From assembly GCA_023430065.1 (NCBI GenBank), contig JAEZCG010000097.1, positions 1 to 15,349 of the forward strand: DNA of 15,349 nucleotides, read 5' to 3'. This DNA comes from Pseudomonadota bacterium. Lineage in GTDB: Bacteria; Pseudomonadota; Gammaproteobacteria; Burkholderiales; SHXO01. Shown one piece after another: positions 1-6,026 of the stretch (its first letter is position 1; every line of letters starts with the position of its first letter). Both the position numbers and the translations under genes were made by a program. Under the pieces are notes generated by a model. It worked only from the letters and a program-made list of their open reading frames with translations, did no database searches and had not been told where the DNA came from.

Positions 1-2
1 GA

Positions 3-1691
3 CTGGGCCTTGCCGACTACAGCAACCGCGAGTTCTTCACGGACGATTCGAACTTCGGCTCGGCGACGGCGCTGCAGTATCCGTCTCCGCCTTCGGTGGC
101 GAACCACTACCAGAAGGAAGATGCGCCGACGGCAGTCGGTGCGAATTTCGCGGCGGAGGTCAGCTATCTGAGAGGGGACGTGCACGACCGCCAAACGGGA
201 ACACAGGACAACATCCGGATGACCACCGAATCGGTGTTCGATGCCTGGGCGGGCCTCGGGATCGTGCCGATCGACACTCAGTACACGATGAACCGGCAGG
301 TGTACGACGATCAGGCGCGCTTGTTGATTCCGCGTGCGGTCGCGTACTCCGCCGGACTGATCGACTACTTCTTCCGCGGCCGCATCGATTTCCATCCCGA
401 CCCGGAACAACCGTCCGCCTGGGTGCTTCGCAACCTGGGCACGGAGGACATGAAAGGCGGATTCGCTCTTCACTACGACGGCGTCGACGGGAAGCGCCAC
501 CCCGTGCCGGGGACCTTGCCCGATCAGACCTGGGTGTACCTCGAAGTGCCCGCCGGTGGGCAGCTCGACGGGCTGACCTTCGTGCCGCCGACGGATCCCG
601 CGCCGCGCTTTCCCGGCGAGTACATCCTCGTCTTCAACGGCGAGATGGGCAACGAGGGTCCCGAGGCGGGCAACGTCGGGGCCGTCGCCGCCAAGTATGT
701 GTCGGGAGGAGACCTGATCGTTTCCGCGCTCACGCCCAGCGGTGCCGCCTACGACCTCTATCGGTCCAGCGATCTGGGCAGCACGTGGAAGAAGTCAGGC
801 ACGACAGCGGGTGGCCCGAACTTCCTGCGCTACCTGGGCGGCGGAGGCGTGCTGAGCGAGTCGTTGATCTCGCTGGATGCCGGCGCGCACTGGATCGACG
901 TTCGGATGAGCGGACCGCAGGCCGCGGCCTTGCGGCGTGAAGCCGCCCCGGCGGGGGGCGGAAACCTGATCAGCACGTACGAACAGCAGGTTCCCATCAG
1001 CGCGCAAGCGCCAACCGGCTGGCAGGCGATGATTTCCCGATCGTCGGATCACGGCGTGACCTGGGGCGGGGACCAAGCGATTGCGAGTGTCGAGAGGCGG
1101 CTGCGTCCCCCGGCCTACCTGGGCGACGGGCGCTACGTGGCAATGAGCCGACGCTTTGTCCGGTCCGACACTTGTCCGTTCGGGATCTGCAACTACTACG
1201 AAGCGGTGCTGTTGCAGACTCACGATGCAGGTGCGACCTGGCAGGAGGCCGCGCTGATCGATCTCGACCACATCGTGCATCTGGGCAGACACTCGACGAT
1301 CGCGGGGAAGCTGCTGGCGGATCCTGCGGGAGAGCCGGTGCTGCTCGGTAACCGATACCTGCCGTCCGGCCCATCCCGGCACGAATTCGTCCGTTCGCTG
1401 GACGGTGGTCTGACGTGGACGCCGGTCGGCTTCCCGGCGGAGGTGCAGTACGGCGCCCCGGACTATTACACGCTCTGGCAGTTGACGGTGGTGGGGAAGG
1501 GCGTCGTGCTCGCCTATTTCCACGACAACGGCGGGACCAACCGGCACATGCTGTTCAAGTCGGTCGATGCAGGCGAGACATGGGAACGCGCCGGCAATCT
1601 ACCCGCGACTACCGCCGATCCGGGCCTGTTTGGGATGGCCTTCATTCCCCTGAACCGGAGCTTGCCGGCGATCGACGTGGCGCTCCAGTGA
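3..1691 (+). CDS. Sialidase-like Asp-box (BNR) repeat protein, 5'-truncated by window edge
   Basis: The reading frame is open from the first bases of the window to the TGA at 1689-1691, so the true start lies upstream; the GTG at 96 is only an internal codon. The C-terminal half carries six Asp-box motifs (S/T-x-D-x-G-x-x-W) at about 765, 870, 1041, 1218, 1395 and 1560. They are 35-59 residues apart, as in the blades of sialidase-type beta-propellers. Examples are SSDLGSTW, SLDGGLTW and SVDAGETW. Upstream (to about 680) is a separate region that I cannot assign, including a LIPRAVAYSAGLIDYFFRGR segment. Asp boxes are structural and do not prove sialidase activity; no catalytic Arg triad can be assigned here. 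The protein is probably exported or surface-associated, which is inferred from the fold and the next gene because the N-terminus is not visible. Confidence 0.8.
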   Translation: MGLADYSNREFFTDDSNFGSATALQYPSPPSVANHYQKEDAPTAVGANFAAEVSYLRGDVHDRQTGTQDNIRMTTESVFDAWAGLGIVPIDTQYTMNRQVYDDQARLLIPRAVAYSAGLIDYFFRGRIDFHPDPEQPSAWVLRNLGTEDMKGGFALHYDGVDGKRHPVPGTLPDQTWVYLEVPAGGQLDGLTFVPPTDPAPRFPGEYILVFNGEMGNEGPEAGNVGAVAAKYVSGGDLIVSALTPSGAAYDLYRSSDLGSTWKKSGTTAGGPNFLRYLGGGGVLSESLISLDAGAHWIDVRMSGPQAAALRREAAPAGGGNLISTYEQQVPISAQAPTGWQAMISRSSDHGVTWGGDQAIASVERRLRPPAYLGDGRYVAMSRRFVRSDTCPFGICNYYEAVLLQTHDAGATWQEAALIDLDHIVHLGRHSTIAGKLLADPAGEPVLLGNRYLPSGPSRHEFVRSLDGGLTWTPVGFPAEVQYGAPDYYTLWQLTVVGKGVVLAYFHDNGGTNRHMLFKSVDAGETWERAGNLPATTADPGLFGMAFIPLNRSLPAIDVALQ

Positions 1692-1717
1692 TCGTGCACC
1701 CACGGGAGAAACCAAGC

Positions 1718-2059
1718 ATGCAAGCACGTACCGCTCCGCGCATGGCAGTAGACACGCTGACATGCGGCCTTCTGATCGTCGTCCTGCTGCACACATCGCC
1801 GGCCGTCGCAGGGGATCCGATGCGCGTCGCACTCGTCGGCGGGCCGGTCCACGTTCTGCGCGATCTCACTCAGCTGCACCGTCCGAGTACGGCGCCGGCC
1901 AACCGCGTCTGTTCCGGGAAGGTCGGTGATACCGGCGTGGTGCTGGAAACCGTCGGGTCGGACGCTTCGCCCGCATACTGGGTGCGCATTCGGTTCGATT
2001 CAGGCGGGTGCGATGGCAAGGAGGGCTGGGTGGGATCCGACGTGGTGCGTGTGCAGTGA
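1718..2059 (+). CDS. Small exported SH3-like (SH3b) protein
   Basis: 113 residues. The ATG at 1718 is preceded by GGGAGA (1704-1709) at a workable distance. A signal peptide is visible: an Arg-containing start, a hydrophobic run around residues 14-28, and a likely cleavage after AVA near residue 31. The mature part of about 80 residues ends in a segment typical of bacterial SH3 folds (KVGDTGVVLETV, YWVRIRF, GKEGWV). It has two cysteines (C65, C98) that could form a disulfide. The gene begins 26 bases after the Asp-box protein stops, so the two are probably co-transcribed. Many small SH3b proteins bind cell-wall material or other proteins, but nothing here fixes the ligand. A second ATG at 1742 would leave a shorter signal peptide and is less likely. 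Confidence 0.65.
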   Translation: MQARTAPRMAVDTLTCGLLIVVLLHTSPAVAGDPMRVALVGGPVHVLRDLTQLHRPSTAPANRVCSGKVGDTGVVLETVGSDASPAYWVRIRFDSGGCDGKEGWVGSDVVRVQ

Positions 2060-2067
2060 AGCCTTCG

Positions 2068-2093
2068 GTCCCGGCGTTCACCGGTACCGGGAC
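2068..2093. terminator. Hairpin between convergent genes (first of two)
   Basis: GTCCCGG (2068-2074) pairs perfectly with CCGGGAC (2087-2093) around a 12-base loop, just after the stop of the SH3-like gene. There is no T-tract, so it is a weak or Rho-assisted candidate. Confidence 0.35.
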
Positions 2094-2103
2094 GCACACA
2101 TCC

Positions 2104-2124
2104 CGACTGCGGTCGAAGCAGTCG
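2104..2124. terminator. Hairpin between convergent genes (second of two)
   Basis: CGACTGC (2104-2110) pairs perfectly with GCAGTCG (2118-2124) around a 7-base loop. It lies between two genes that run towards each other, where a bidirectional terminator is expected. There is no T-tract on either side. Confidence 0.35.
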
Positions 2125-2143
2125 CGCCGTTCGCGGGAAACGA

Positions 2144-2665
2144 TCAATCCTGGCGCTTCAATTTCTCGTTGTACAGCCTGACCTTCTCAACGTAGTTCTC
2201 CGCGTTCATGCGAATGCGCAGGAGGTCCTTGTCGTTGATCTCGCGCACCACCTTGCCGGGCGAGCCCATCACCAGGCTGTTGTCGGGGATCTCCTTGCCT
2301 TCGGTGATCAGCGAGTTCGCGCCGATGATGCAGTTGCGGCCGATCTTCACGTTGTTCAGGATCACGCTCTTGATCCCGATCAGCGTGTGGTCGCCGATCT
2401 CGCAGCCGTGCAGCATGACCATGTGCCCCACGGTCACGCCCTTCCCGATGCGCAACGGAATGCCGGGGTCGGTGTGCAGCACGGCGCCGTCCTGCACGTT
2501 GCTGCCCTCGCCGATCACGATCAGGTCGTTGTCGCCCCGCACCACTGCGTTGAACCACACACTGGCCAGGTGCTCCAGGATCACGGACCCGATCACGGTG
2601 GCGTTTTCGGCAATATAGGTCTCGCCGCGGCACTCGACCCGGCGCTCTGCATACTGGTACTTCAC
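2144..2665 (-). CDS. γ-class carbonic anhydrase family protein (left-handed β-helix)
   Basis: 173 residues from the GTG at 2665. The repeated hexapeptides (for example [52 protein letters not shown]) build the left-handed β-helix of the γ-carbonic anhydrase/YrdA/PaaY group, which works as a trimer. The family's three zinc/iron-binding histidines are present as H64, H81 and H86 ([16 protein letters not shown]), with the supporting R43, D45 and Q58. CO2 hydration is therefore plausible, though several family members show little activity. Start choice: GAGGAG (2681-2676) lies 10 bases ahead of this GTG, and the protein then begins [11 protein letters not shown], as is usual in the family. The upstream ATG at 2692 adds nine residues and has only GAGGGG nearly touching it. 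The gene is divergent from the aldolase gene. Confidence 0.9.
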   Translation of the reverse strand: MKYQYAERRVECRGETYIAENATVIGSVILEHLASVWFNAVVRGDNDLIVIGEGSNVQDGAVLHTDPGIPLRIGKGVTVGHMVMLHGCEIGDHTLIGIKSVILNNVKIGRNCIIGANSLITEGKEIPDNSLVMGSPGKVVREINDKDLLRIRMNAENYVEKVRLYNEKLKRQD

Positions 2666-2675
2666 GATTCCGTTG

Positions 2676-2681
2676 CTCCTC
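2676..2681 (-). promoter_or_regulatory. Ribosome binding site that decides the carbonic anhydrase start
   Basis: On the minus strand this reads GAGGAG, 10 bases before the GTG at 2665. It lies inside the frame opened by the ATG at 2692, so it favours the shorter protein. Confidence 0.5.
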
Positions 2682-2800
2682 GCGTAGGGCATTCCCCTCG
2701 CAGGCTATCATAGCGGGGTGCGCAACGACGCCGTCCGCGGGCATTCTACGAGCGGGCGGGGGCGCTACTTGCTGCTTGATTTACTTGGAGGAAGAGGGAA

Positions 2801-3880
2801 ATGGCTGGATCGAACGCAACCACTGACATCGAGACCCTGCTCGGCGCCGACGCGGGCAACCTGCTCAACCACGTGTGCAAAGGCATTCCGAAGTCTTCCC
2901 TGCACCTGCCTGGCCCTGACTTCGTCGACCGGGTGTTCGCGCTGAGTGACCGTTCCCCGGCCGTGATGCGCGGCCTGCAGCAGATTTTCAACCACGGCCG
3001 CCTGGCCGGCACCGGCTATGTCTCCATCCTGCCCGTCGACCAGGGCATCGAGCACAGTGCCGGCGCATCGTTCGCCAAGAATCCGGCGATGTTCGACCCG
3101 GAGACCATCGTGCAGCTCGCCATCGAAGGCGGCTGCAACGCGGTGGCCTCGACACTGGGTGTGCTCGGATCGGTCGCGCGCAAGTATGCGCACAAGATTC
3201 CCTTCCTGCTCAAGTTCAACCACAACGAGTTTCTGACCTATCCCAACAAGTACGACCAGATCGCCTTTGCCAGCATCAAGCAGGCGCGCGACATGGGGGC
3301 GGTGGCCGTCGGGGCGACGATCTACTTCGGCTCGGCGGAATCGTCGCGCCAGATCGTGGAGGTGAGCAAGGCCTTCCAGATGGCGCACGAGGAGGGCCTT
3401 GCCACCGTGCTGTGGTGCTACCTGCGCAACAGCCATTTCAAGACCGACAAGGACTATCACGTCTCGGCCGACCTCACCGGCCAGGCCAATCACCTCGGCG
3501 TGACCATCGAGGCGGACATCATCAAGCAGAAGCTGCCGGAGAACAACGGCGGCTACAACGCGCTCAACTCGAAGGAGAACCCGTACGGCAAGACCGACAA
3601 GCGCGTGTACAGCGAACTGACCAGCGATCACCCGATCGATCTCACCCGCTATCAAGTGGCGAACTGCTACATGGGCCGCGCCGGCCTGATCAATTCGGGC
3701 GGCGCATCGGGCGAGAACGACTTTGCCGAGGCGGTGCGTACCGCCGTCATCAACAAGCGCGCGGGCGGCATGGGCCTGATTTCCGGACGCAAGGCCTTCC
3801 AACGCCCGGTGGCCGAGGGCGTGAAGCTCCTCAACGCGATCCAGGATGTGTATCTGGACCCGCGCATCACCGTTGCATAG
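2801..3880 (+). CDS. fbaB: Class I fructose-bisphosphate aldolase (FbaB/DhnA type)
   Basis: 359 residues, close to the roughly 350 of E. coli FbaB. It reversibly cleaves fructose 1,6-bisphosphate to dihydroxyacetone phosphate and glyceraldehyde 3-phosphate through a Schiff base, in the cytoplasm, for glycolysis or gluconeogenesis. Family signatures are PVDQGIEH (79-86), LKFNHNE (137-143), VGATIYFGS (170-178), [16 protein letters not shown] (237-252) and [20 protein letters not shown] (283-302). The Schiff-base lysine is expected in the IIKQK segment (probably K242, by family analogy). The ATG at 2801 follows a very strong ribosome binding site, GGAGGAAGAGGG, at 2787-2798, suggesting high expression. 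It is the first gene of a four-gene + strand cluster and is divergent from the carbonic anhydrase. I saw no convincing promoter in the 108-135 base gap between them. Confidence 0.95.
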   Translation: MAGSNATTDIETLLGADAGNLLNHVCKGIPKSSLHLPGPDFVDRVFALSDRSPAVMRGLQQIFNHGRLAGTGYVSILPVDQGIEHSAGASFAKNPAMFDPETIVQLAIEGGCNAVASTLGVLGSVARKYAHKIPFLLKFNHNEFLTYPNKYDQIAFASIKQARDMGAVAVGATIYFGSAESSRQIVEVSKAFQMAHEEGLATVLWCYLRNSHFKTDKDYHVSADLTGQANHLGVTIEADIIKQKLPENNGGYNALNSKENPYGKTDKRVYSELTSDHPIDLTRYQVANCYMGRAGLINSGGASGENDFAEAVRTAVINKRAGGMGLISGRKAFQRPVAEGVKLLNAIQDVYLDPRITVA

Positions 3881-3890
3881 GAGGAAGTCC

Positions 3891-4433
3891 ATGAACCGAT
3901 CCATCAGCATTGCGGCATCCATACTCGGACTGACATTCAGTGCCGCTGCCGGCGCGCAGAGCGTGCGCGCCTATGCCGACATCCAGAGTTGCACCGACAC
4001 ACCGGTGTCGGGACGGATGGTGCTGGTGGAACGGGCCTCCGAGGAAGGCGTCAAGGTGGTGGACGTGATGCTACGCGTCAAGGGGCTCCCTGACGGCAGG
4101 CACGCGGTCCACCTCCACGAGGTCGGCACGTGCATGCCGTGCGGAGATGCCAAAGGGCACTTCGACCCGGGACCGGCCGGCATGAGCAGCCCCGACGGCA
4201 ATCATCCCTATCACTCCGGCGATCTGATCAACATCGACATCAAGAACGGCGAAGGCATCATGCAGACCTTGACCAGCCGCGTCACCCTGTCGCCAGGCCC
4301 GCTGTCCGTGTTCGACGATGACGGCTCGGCGGTGATCATCCATGTCGATCCCGACAGCTACTGTCCGGAAGGCGAAGCGAAGGGCTGCGCCGGCGGGGCG
4401 CGTGCAGCGTGCGGCGTCATCGATCGACCGTAG
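3891..4433 (+). CDS. sodC: Periplasmic Cu/Zn superoxide dismutase (SodC family)
   Basis: 180 residues with a signal peptide (hydrophobic residues about 6-20, likely cut after AGA or AQS near 22-24). It converts superoxide to hydrogen peroxide and oxygen in the periplasm. Copper-site histidines are visible as H74 and H76 (HLHE), H90 (GHFDP, bridging) and H151 (IIHVD). H108 and D111 (HSGDL) fit the zinc site. The family ending GGARAACGVID holds the active-site arginine R172 and C174, which pairs with C81 or C84. Odd: the position equivalent to zinc ligand His71 of human SOD1 is M98, while an extra histidine, H105, sits three residues before H108. The start follows GGAGGAAG (3880-3887), which overlaps the aldolase TAG stop, so translation is probably coupled to the aldolase gene. 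Confidence 0.9.
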   Translation: MNRSISIAASILGLTFSAAAGAQSVRAYADIQSCTDTPVSGRMVLVERASEEGVKVVDVMLRVKGLPDGRHAVHLHEVGTCMPCGDAKGHFDPGPAGMSSPDGNHPYHSGDLINIDIKNGEGIMQTLTSRVTLSPGPLSVFDDDGSAVIIHVDPDSYCPEGEAKGCAGGARAACGVIDRP

Positions 4434-4441
4434 CTGCGGCG

Positions 4442-4828
4442 ATGCGCGCCCAAGACACATTCGGCCTCGGAGCGGTGCTGCTGGCGGCGCTGGTCTCGAT
4501 GCCCGCATCGGCAGGTGGCGGCGACCCCGAGGCAGAACTGGCCAGATTGCGCGGGGAGATCCAGGCACTTGCCGGGAACGGTCGCTGCGACGACGTCGCG
4601 CAATGCCGCGCCATCCCGATCGGGAAGCGCGATTGCGGCGGGCCGGAGGAGTACGTCGTCTTCTCCACCATGACGGCCAAGGCCGACCGGCTGCAAGCCA
4701 AGGCACTCGAATACACCCGCCTGCACGAAGAGATCCTGCGCGGCAAGTCCGGCGTGGGTCCGTGCGAGATCGTTCTCGAACCGACGCTTGCCTGCATCCG
4801 GCAGCGCTGCCGGGCCGTTGAGGAGTGA
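4442..4828 (+). CDS. Small exported six-cysteine protein of unknown function
   Basis: 128 residues from the ATG at 4442, eight bases after the SodC stop. It begins with a signal peptide (hydrophobic residues about 8-22, likely cut after PASA at residue 24). The mature protein of about 104 residues has six cysteines (C49, C55, C65, C108, C118, C123), enough for three disulfides. Recognisable segments are CDDVAQCRAIPIGKRDCGGP (49-68) and YVVFST (71-76). Two predicted helices (about 29-45 and 77-101) flank the first cysteine cluster. I do not recognise the family. An in-frame GTG at 4409 would add 11 residues and overlap sodC, and is less likely. The position right after sodC suggests a periplasmic role, but nothing shows a functional link. 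Confidence 0.7.
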   Translation: MRAQDTFGLGAVLLAALVSMPASAGGGDPEAELARLRGEIQALAGNGRCDDVAQCRAIPIGKRDCGGPEEYVVFSTMTAKADRLQAKALEYTRLHEEILRGKSGVGPCEIVLEPTLACIRQRCRAVEE

Positions 4829-4844
4829 CGCGAAGCAGCCGCCG

Positions 4845-5237
4845 ATGACCGCGACCAAGCTCATCCCCAGTCTCGGCGTGTCCGATCTCGAGCGCTCCCT
4901 GGACTTCTATCGAACCTTCTTCGGCTTCGACGTGGTCGACTCCTACGATGACGACGGCCGGATGGCGTGGTGCTGGCTGCGTACCGGGCCTGCCGACCTG
5001 ATGCTGCAGCAGTTGTCCGCCGACCAGCAGATCCGCCTCAACCCCGCCATCGGTCAGAGCTGGGTGGTTTACGTGCGCGTGGACGATCTGGACGCGACCC
5101 ACGCGCGGCTGAAGCAAGGCGGTTTTCCGGTCAGCGAGATCGACGAGACCGAGTACGACACGCGCGAGTTCTTCGTGCCCGATCCGGACGGCTACGAGTT
5201 GTGGATCTCGGCGCCGGGAGATGCCGAGGGGGAGTAG
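4845..5237 (+). CDS. VOC-superfamily (glyoxalase/bleomycin-resistance fold) protein
   Basis: 130 residues with the two βαβββ modules of the vicinal oxygen chelate fold, at roughly 5-55 and 72-124. The first opens LIPSLGVSDLERSLDFYRTFFGF and the second WVVYVRVDDLDATHARLKQGGF. The final strand, REFFVPDPDGYELWIS, carries E118, the usual C-terminal metal ligand or its equivalent. The usual N-terminal His ligand of glyoxalase-type enzymes is absent (I7-P8 there), so this may be a binding or resistance-type protein rather than a lyase. No signal peptide is visible, so it is cytoplasmic. It starts 16 bases after the six-cysteine gene; the GAGGAG at the end of that gene (4819-4824) is rather far from the ATG. 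It is the last gene of the aldolase cluster. The substrate is not predictable. Confidence 0.85.
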   Translation: MTATKLIPSLGVSDLERSLDFYRTFFGFDVVDSYDDDGRMAWCWLRTGPADLMLQQLSADQQIRLNPAIGQSWVVYVRVDDLDATHARLKQGGFPVSEIDETEYDTREFFVPDPDGYELWISAPGDAEGE

Positions 5238-5872
5238 GTTGCGCTTCGCTTCCCCGGCGAGGCCACTGCTCGTGGGTGGTGTCCCTTTCTCAATAGCGCT
5301 CATGCGTCCCCGTCGCACACCCGCTGAACTCCATATACCCGTCCGCGTCCTCGGCAACCGAAGTGGACTGCCAGCGGACAGGGAAAAGCGCCCATCGCCG
5401 CGGCTATGCACGATCATGGCCCCCACGCCCGGGGACTACCGCAGGTGTGCACTGGGGATGCTGTCCGTGCTGGTCAACCACCCAGGCCGGCGGACTCGAC
5501 GGAGTATTCAGGAAGGCCATCGTGCCGGCGCTCGAACCGCCGTTTGAGTGGCAGGCGATGCTCACAGGTTGCGTCGACGCACCAGGCACCCGGTAACGAT
5601 GGGCCGATTGCCCTTTCCCGGATCCGTAAGCCCTGCCTTGACGCGATATCGAGATGATCGGTGCATACGTCGAGCTGAAATCGTAGGTCCAGCGGCGAGA
5701 GGATCGAGCGCGCCAGCGCGTCCTGGCTTCGTCCTTGCTCCAGCCACCCGGGGAGGTTCGGTGTGTTAACGAAACGATGAAGTTTGCCGGGTCGTACCCC
5801 CGAGCCGGCCATCAGAGCGTGTGCCGATCGCGCCGAGGGAGCACTCAGCTGACATGAACGGGTGCTAACGGA
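5238..5872. other. Gene-free stretch with no recognisable feature
   Basis: About 635 bases with no open frame that looks coded on either strand. The short frames present have arginine-, proline- and serine-rich translations typical of shadow frames in GC-rich DNA, and none has a good ribosome binding site. I saw no terminator for the aldolase cluster, no tRNA and no repeat. One minus-strand frame (5812-5474) has a more protein-like middle part but no recognisable domain, so a decayed gene cannot be excluded. Confidence 0.5.
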
Positions 5873-5898
5873 ATACTGTATGTTATTGTTTACAGAAT
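5873..5898. promoter_or_regulatory. Imperfect inverted repeat overlapping a −35 box (candidate operator)
   Basis: ATACTGTA (5873-5880) and TACAGAAT (5891-5898) match as inverted arms at 7 of 8 positions around a 10-base centre. The centre and right arm cover the −35 element of the promoter ahead of the GGDEF-EAL gene. This is where a repressor or a regulator of that gene would bind. Confidence 0.4.
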
Positions 5899-5914
5899 AG
5901 TTGATTATTACAAT
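5886..5914 (+). promoter_or_regulatory. σ70-type promoter for the GGDEF-EAL gene
   Basis: TTGTTT (5886-5891) and TACAAT (5909-5914, 5 of 6 consensus bases) are separated by exactly 17 bases, within an AT-rich pocket in otherwise GC-rich DNA. Transcription would start near 5921, giving a leader of about 100 bases that contains two mini-ORFs. Confidence 0.55.
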
Positions 5915-5937
5915 GGGGCAAAATAGAGAGCGCGATC

Positions 5938-5967
5938 ATGCGCCAGAGTTGCACCCGAGGGAGGTGA
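5938..5967 (+). CDS. Mini-ORF 1 in the GGDEF-EAL leader
   Basis: Nine codons (MRQSCTRGR) from the ATG at 5938, with a weak AGAGAG seven bases upstream. Its TGA stop (5965-5967) overlaps the ATG of the next mini-ORF as TGATG. Its own coding sequence contains the ribosome binding site of that ORF. It is too short for any homology judgement and may be chance, but the overlap arrangement suits translational coupling. Confidence 0.2.
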   Translation: MRQSCTRGR

Positions 5968-6026
5968 TGCGCGCATCGGTTCTTCGGACTGCCGAAATCA
6001 ATGACGCAGCACGCGTTGAGCGATGA
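5967..6026 (+). CDS. Mini-ORF 2 (leader peptide) overlapping the GGDEF-EAL start
   Basis: Nineteen codons (MRASVLRTAEINDAARVER) from the ATG at 5967. The sequence before it, GGGAGGTG, is a strong anti-16S complement, though only two bases separate GGAGG from the ATG. Its TGA (6024-6026) overlaps the ATG of the GGDEF-EAL gene as ATGA. That large gene has no good ribosome binding site of its own and an in-frame stop two codons upstream, so ribosomes ending this ORF could restart on it. A role as leader peptide is inferred. Confidence 0.35.
   Translation: MRASVLRTAEINDAARVER

Noticed and set aside
2705..2713. CTATCATAG palindrome as a shared −10 box between the carbonic anhydrase and aldolase genes
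   Set aside because: No acceptable −35 element lies at 16-18 bases on either strand.
2765..3922. Long minus-strand open frame (385 codons) opposite the aldolase gene
   Set aside because: It is a shadow of strong codon bias in fbaB; its translation has no domain, and the plus strand is unmistakably aldolase.
5876..5895. LexA (SOS) box
   Set aside because: CTGT and ACAG are present but separated by 12 bases, not the 8 of the proteobacterial LexA site.
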